A stretch of 64,000 nucleotides of DNA from contig JAEZGY010000028.1 of the NCBI GenBank assembly GCA_023416695.1, positions 27,689 to 91,688 on the forward strand. The letters are read 5' to 3'. The DNA is from Bacillota bacterium (GTDB taxonomy: Bacteria > Bacillota > Clostridia > Lachnospirales > Lachnospiraceae). Made by a program: the position numbers and the translations under genes. Positions 60,580 through 64,000 of this stretch are shown here, piece by piece (position 1 is the stretch's first letter; every line of letters begins with the position of its first letter). A model generated the notes under the pieces. That model ran no database searches. It had not been told where the DNA came from and saw only the letters and a list, made by a program, of their open reading frames with translations.

Positions 60580-61410
60580 TTACAGTTTCGGTATAAAGCT
60601 GTCAAATATGATATATCTAAAATACCTTTTACTTTCTTCTAAATCCTCCTGGTTCGTTATAGTCCAGGCAGCAGTTGGAAGATTGTAAAGGTCCCTAACA
60701 ATGGCTAGAGAGGCTTTGTGTGGATACTTATACTGATAAGCAATAAAATCAGGTTTTCCAATTCGATTAAATAGCAATCTACTAAGTAACCAATACATAA
60801 TTCGATTTCCCTTATTCTTCTCTTTCAAAAAATCTGTAGAAAGCTGTCCCCTTACAATAGCTTTATTATTTTTTTTAAACCATCTAAGAGCCAAAGGGTT
60901 AAAGGATTCCATGCAATATGGTCCAGGATAAGTTGCTAGAATCTTTTCTGCTTCTTCACATAAGGATAAATCTCCGCCTTTGATTTTATACTCAATGATA
61001 ATAGGTACTTTACCATTCACCTCATCTAATGCTTCTTTTAAAGTTGGTATGGTCTCTTTGCTGTGACACAGCACAAATCTTTTTAACTCCTTACAGGTAT
61101 AGTCTTCTACTCTTCCTTCACTACCACAGATACGCCTTAATGTATCATCATGAAATACAACCGGTATCTTATCCTTAGAAAGGCGAATGTCTAATTCTAT
61201 ACCATAGCCAGCCTCAGTTGCCAAACGAAATGCCTTAAGAGAATTCTCTGGTGCATACCCTTTATTATTATGTAGCCCACGATGGGCATATAAATGATTA
61301 TCAAAAGGTGCATAGTCTGGTCTTCGTATCATATGGGGTAATATAAGTATGGGATATGAGATGATTGCAACAAATAAAATCAATCCCACAATTGTTATTA
61401 ATAGTGACAT
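60580..61410 (-). CDS. Glycerophosphodiester phosphodiesterase
   Basis: 276 residues. An N-terminal membrane helix (5-25) leads to a TIM-barrel GDPD domain: YAHRGLHNNKGYAPENS carries the first His and the Glu, GIELDIRLSKD the metal pair, PVVFHDDTLRRI the second His, and PIIIEYKIKG a strand end. It splits glycerophosphodiesters to glycerol 3-phosphate. The membrane anchor suggests activity near the envelope, perhaps in lipid or teichoic acid turnover. It is 9 bases after the antiporter gene. Confidence 0.95.
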   Translation of the reverse strand: MSLLITIVGLILFVAIISYPILILPHMIRRPDYAPFDNHLYAHRGLHNNKGYAPENSLKAFRLATEAGYGIELDIRLSKDKIPVVFHDDTLRRICGSEGRVEDYTCKELKRFVLCHSKETIPTLKEALDEVNGKVPIIIEYKIKGGDLSLCEEAEKILATYPGPYCMESFNPLALRWFKKNNKAIVRGQLSTDFLKEKNKGNRIMYWLLSRLLFNRIGKPDFIAYQYKYPHKASLAIVRDLYNLPTAAWTITNQEDLEESKRYFRYIIFDSFIPKL

Positions 61411-61419
61411 AATATTCTC

Positions 61420-62370
61420 CTATTTCATCAATAAATATATAAAATAAACACCATAGGTAATAAGCATTATGATGCCTGTTCCTTTTGTCAACTGTCGATT
61501 CTTTAAAACACCTACAAAGAGTATAATTGTAGCAGCAATACATACCAAACCATCTACAATGAATTCTCTTTGGTAAGGTACTGTTTTTATCAGACAGGTT
61601 GTCCCTAACACAAATAGAATGTTAAAAATATTACTTCCTACGATATTACCTATGGCAATATCACTATTTCCTTTTCTTGCTGCAGCAGTTGAAGTCATAA
61701 GCTCTGGTAATGAGGTTCCAAAAGCAACCACGGTTAGACCAATGACACGATCCGTTAGTCCCATTCTTGTAGCAATATATTTTGCACTGTTCACAGTAAT
61801 ATCACTACCCCAAATAATAGCACCTAAACCAAGTATGGTGATAATAACAAGAAGTGGCCATGCCATTGACTTTTTTCCCTCCTGTTCTATCTCTACACTT
61901 GCTTCATTGACACCTTGTCTTGCAGTATAAATTAAATAGATAAAAAACAATATAAATAACGCCCAGAATACGATACCAGCAAATAAACCAAGTTCTCCTA
62001 TAAACACTCCAAAGAGCACTAATAGTATACTGATCAACACTACAAATGGGATCTCGTAATAAACAGTAGATTTCGATACTTTTAGAGGAATGATTAGCGC
62101 CGATATCCCTAATATCAAAAGGATATTCATACTATTGCTACCAAGTACATTGCCGATAGCGATACCAGTACTTCCCTTTAAAGCTGCACTAATACTAATG
62201 GCGGCCTCGGGAGCGCTAGTTCCAAATGCTACGATAGTTAATCCTATGACAATTTGAGGAATTCTCAGCTTGGTTGCCATCATAGAAGCTCCATCTACGA
62301 AATAATCGGCACCTTTAATTAGTAATATAAATCCAATGATAAGCAATCCAATATTTTCTGCTAATTCCAT
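61420..62370 (-). CDS. Calcium/sodium antiporter (CaCA, YrbG type)
   Basis: 316 residues with two inverted halves, each with the alpha-repeat: AFGTSAPEAAISISAALKGS then GNVLGSNSMN in the first half, AFGTSLPELMTSTAAARKGN then GNIVGSNIFN in the second. These bind the cations. About ten membrane helices. It exchanges Ca2+ or another divalent cation for Na+ or H+. It lies between the DUF3810 and GDPD genes on the same strand. Confidence 0.95.
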   Translation of the reverse strand: MELAENIGLLIIGFILLIKGADYFVDGASMMATKLRIPQIVIGLTIVAFGTSAPEAAISISAALKGSTGIAIGNVLGSNSMNILLILGISALIIPLKVSKSTVYYEIPFVVLISILLVLFGVFIGELGLFAGIVFWALFILFFIYLIYTARQGVNEASVEIEQEGKKSMAWPLLVIITILGLGAIIWGSDITVNSAKYIATRMGLTDRVIGLTVVAFGTSLPELMTSTAAARKGNSDIAIGNIVGSNIFNILFVLGTTCLIKTVPYQREFIVDGLVCIAATIILFVGVLKNRQLTKGTGIIMLITYGVYFIYLLMK

Positions 62371-62428
62371 ACTTTTCTCCTTTGGTTTTTGTACTTAAAT
62401 AAAGTTTTACACTTCATTATGTATTATG

Positions 62429-63532
62429 TCATTTTACCAAAGGATTATTATTAATGTAATCATTGACAATAAGTGATACTACTTCATTATAACTAGATAC
62501 TCCAGACGCTTGGGAATTTGCTTTCAAATAAGCATCATTGACTTTCGTCTGAAGCTTGGAGATGGTTCCATCATATTGTTTCCAAAAAGAATTTTTTTGC
62601 TTTAAATCCGCATTTGCTTCATCACACAATTTATTACGTATCTCGTTATATGCCTCATTATCATAGCTATATAATTCACTCATACATAAAGTATAAGCTG
62701 AGATGGCTGCACTATACCACAAAGAAGGATTTCCACTATTTCTACAGGCTAGATAAGCAACAAAACTAGCTTCCTCTTCCCTCATAATGCCTTTTAAATG
62801 CGCTAGCTCATGACACATAGTAAAAGGTTGCTGAAAAAGAGGCATATCACCATTATAGTTTGCTTCCACAGTAAAAAAGCTATAGACTCCACTAAGCTGT
62901 TGATACGATAATACCTCTGAAAAAATTAAATACTTTGGTTTTGGATAATATCCTTTCAAACTAGTATACGTTTGAGAAAGGTTATTCATGGCAACCCTTG
63001 TTTCCTCACGAATCTCTGTAAAAGACAGCTCCTTCTCCTTTAGGGAATTGATTTCATCTGTTAGATATTCACATACGAGCTGTAGTTCCTTTGATCCATA
63101 TTGTTTCTCGCTAAAGTGTTCCTTTTTGGCAAAGCTAGTTTTTTGATAATTAATTCCACAAAATACAATAAACAAAAAGAATAAAACACTTATAATAAGC
63201 AGTGTATTAGAACCCATCTTTAACCAATAAGTCTTTCTACTCCCCTTTTTTTTGGCAACCACAAAAACCCCATAAACGATGGTAGCCATTATAACAAAGC
63301 AAAGTATATAAATACTTATTTCTGCCACAGAAAAAGGAAAGAGATTAAACACAAACGCTAACACTACTGAAAGATAGCGATATACATATGTATAATAGGC
63401 GTCTGCAAACCCATCTATATACCTAGACAAGAACGATAAAAAAAGACCAATCAGCATCAAACTAAGAGCGATCCATAATTTATTAGAATTTGATAAAAAC
63501 AATATCTTACCCTTATTTTCTTTTCCTTTCAT
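62429..63532 (-). CDS. DUF3810 membrane protein with HELAH metallopeptidase motif
   Basis: 367 residues. Three hydrophobic segments in the first 125 residues are followed by an extracytoplasmic domain. The zinc-peptidase motif HELAH sits in PFTMCHELAHLKGI, with a downstream Glu pair in MREEEASFVAYLAC that could be the third ligand. This is the DUF3810 family, presumed but unproven metallopeptidase. It is the first gene of the run with the antiporter and GDPD genes. The physiological substrate is unknown. Confidence 0.85.
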   Translation of the reverse strand: MKGKENKGKILFLSNSNKLWIALSLMLIGLFLSFLSRYIDGFADAYYTYVYRYLSVVLAFVFNLFPFSVAEISIYILCFVIMATIVYGVFVVAKKKGSRKTYWLKMGSNTLLIISVLFFLFIVFCGINYQKTSFAKKEHFSEKQYGSKELQLVCEYLTDEINSLKEKELSFTEIREETRVAMNNLSQTYTSLKGYYPKPKYLIFSEVLSYQQLSGVYSFFTVEANYNGDMPLFQQPFTMCHELAHLKGIMREEEASFVAYLACRNSGNPSLWYSAAISAYTLCMSELYSYDNEAYNEIRNKLCDEANADLKQKNSFWKQYDGTISKLQTKVNDAYLKANSQASGVSSYNEVVSLIVNDYINNNPLVK

Positions 63533-63655
63533 GTTATCCCCCTAAACATTTATTCTTAATAATCATTATAACAGAAAAATTCTCCCTGTACAGAAGTAAC
63601 ACCATTGTCTTATATATTACATTAAAAATCCTAATAACATATATTTCGAGTTTTA

Positions 63656-63684
63656 TTGACGATTTATTTTCCATTTGTTACTAT
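63656..63684 (+). promoter_or_regulatory. Sigma-A promoter of the purine permease gene
   Basis: TTGACG (63656-63661), 17 bases, TACTAT (63679-63684). The leader is about 50 bases and is too short for a purine riboswitch; none is seen. Confidence 0.65.
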
Positions 63685-63741
63685 TAAATAATATGAGATT
63701 TACTTTTACATAACACATATTTCCTTAAAGGAGGACAAATA

Positions 63742-64000
63742 ATGTTAGAAAAATTCTTTAAGCTTAAAGAAAATAACACAAATGTGAAGACCGAAATTAT
63801 TGCAGGTATTGCAACATTCATGACCATGGCCTACATATTGGCCGTCAATCCAGCCATAATTGCAGACCCTAAGAATGGTGCAAGCTCAGAGCTTTTTAAT
63901 GCTGTATTCCTTGCTACTGCCATTTCGTCTGGTATTGGTACCTTATTAATGGCATTTTTAGCAAACAAACCTTTTGCTTTAGCTCCTGGTATGGGGTTAA
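63742..64000 (+). CDS. NCS2-family purine permease, N-terminal part
   Basis: The first 86 codons before the right edge. MLEKFFKLKENNTNVKTEII leads to the first membrane helix with GIATFMTMAYILAVNPAII and on to LANKPFALAPGMGL, the typical start of AzgA/PbuG-like adenine-hypoxanthine-guanine permeases. Ribosome site AAAGGAGGA lies about 7 bases before ATG. The C-terminal four fifths are outside the window. Confidence 0.93.
   Translation, partial: MLEKFFKLKENNTNVKTEIIAGIATFMTMAYILAVNPAIIADPKNGASSELFNAVFLATAISSGIGTLLMAFLANKPFALAPGMGL

Noticed and set aside
63540..63741. Purine riboswitch upstream of the NCS2 permease gene.
   Set aside because: None of the conserved purine-aptamer core bases are seen, and the predicted transcript leader is only about 50 bases.

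Overview
The window looks like chromosomal DNA of a low-GC, spore-forming Firmicute of the Lachnospiraceae / Clostridium cluster XIVa type. The evidence is a complete spoIIIA sporulation operon up to its last gene, strong GGAGG-type ribosome binding sites, AT-rich sigma-A promoters, a secreted cellulase with a carbohydrate-binding module, an EF-G-like paralogue, NADP-type glutamate dehydrogenase and a typical clostridial PadR/DUF1700/DUF4097 module. A relative of Lachnoclostridium phytofermentans is a reasonable guess, but the species cannot be fixed from sequence reading alone. I found no phage, transposase, CRISPR array, rRNA or tRNA. Most of the window is core chromosome, with one small decaying patch at about 26.0-26.9 kb.

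Layout. 0-4.3 kb: spoIIIAA-AG on the minus strand behind a good sigma-E-like promoter. 4.3-16.3 kb: most of a dispersed shikimate/aromatic set (aroE, aroK, then the aroF-tyrA-aroA operon), interleaved with efp, a YqeG phosphatase, uppP, a lipoteichoic-acid-synthase-like enzyme and an EF-G-like GTPase. 16.3-21.7 kb: lipid kinase, queA, a DUF815 ATPase and argS. 21.9-25.5 kb: a CheX-like protein with CheY, then the PadR-DUF1700-DUF4097-PspC envelope module behind an AT-rich promoter full of inverted repeats. 25.5-27 kb: gene-poor, with an orphan terminator, a frameshifted small exported protein, a small lipoprotein and a degraded reading frame.

27-34 kb: a DUF2935 protein and a five-gene polyamine operon (speA-speE-speB-carboxy(nor)spermidine dehydrogenase-decarboxylase). 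It encodes agmatine/putrescine formation and both known chemistries for adding the aminopropyl group. 34-42 kb: SDR oxidoreductase, gdhA, class I ribonucleotide reductase (nrdA-nrdB) behind what look like two NrdR boxes 31 bp apart, an amidase-domain protein and an ADP-ribosylglycohydrolase. 42-49.4 kb: a small unknown protein, feoA-feoB with a long inverted repeat between them, mgsA, a patatin-like lipase, and a flavin-electron-transfer group (Gx transporter, NusG-II protein, FMN-binding protein, ApbE).

49.4-64 kb: a hybrid histidine kinase next to an unusual REC-GGDEF-SARP/BTAD response regulator with a second GGDEF-like end, an M23 peptidase, an orphan phosphoribosyltransferase-fold protein with a degenerate PRPP loop, a GH5 cellulase, DegV, a HAD phosphatase, a frameshifted YqeY, GDPD, a Ca/Na antiporter, a DUF3810 membrane metallopeptidase-like protein, and the start of an NCS2 purine permease.

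I saw no clearly novel defence or mobile system. The most interesting leads are the dual-route polyamine operon, the four-part response regulator, the padR operator array, the palindromic operator at apbE, the feoA-feoB inverted repeat, the degenerate phosphoribosyltransferase, the EF-G paralogue with a broken G4 motif, and two genes broken by single-base shifts.
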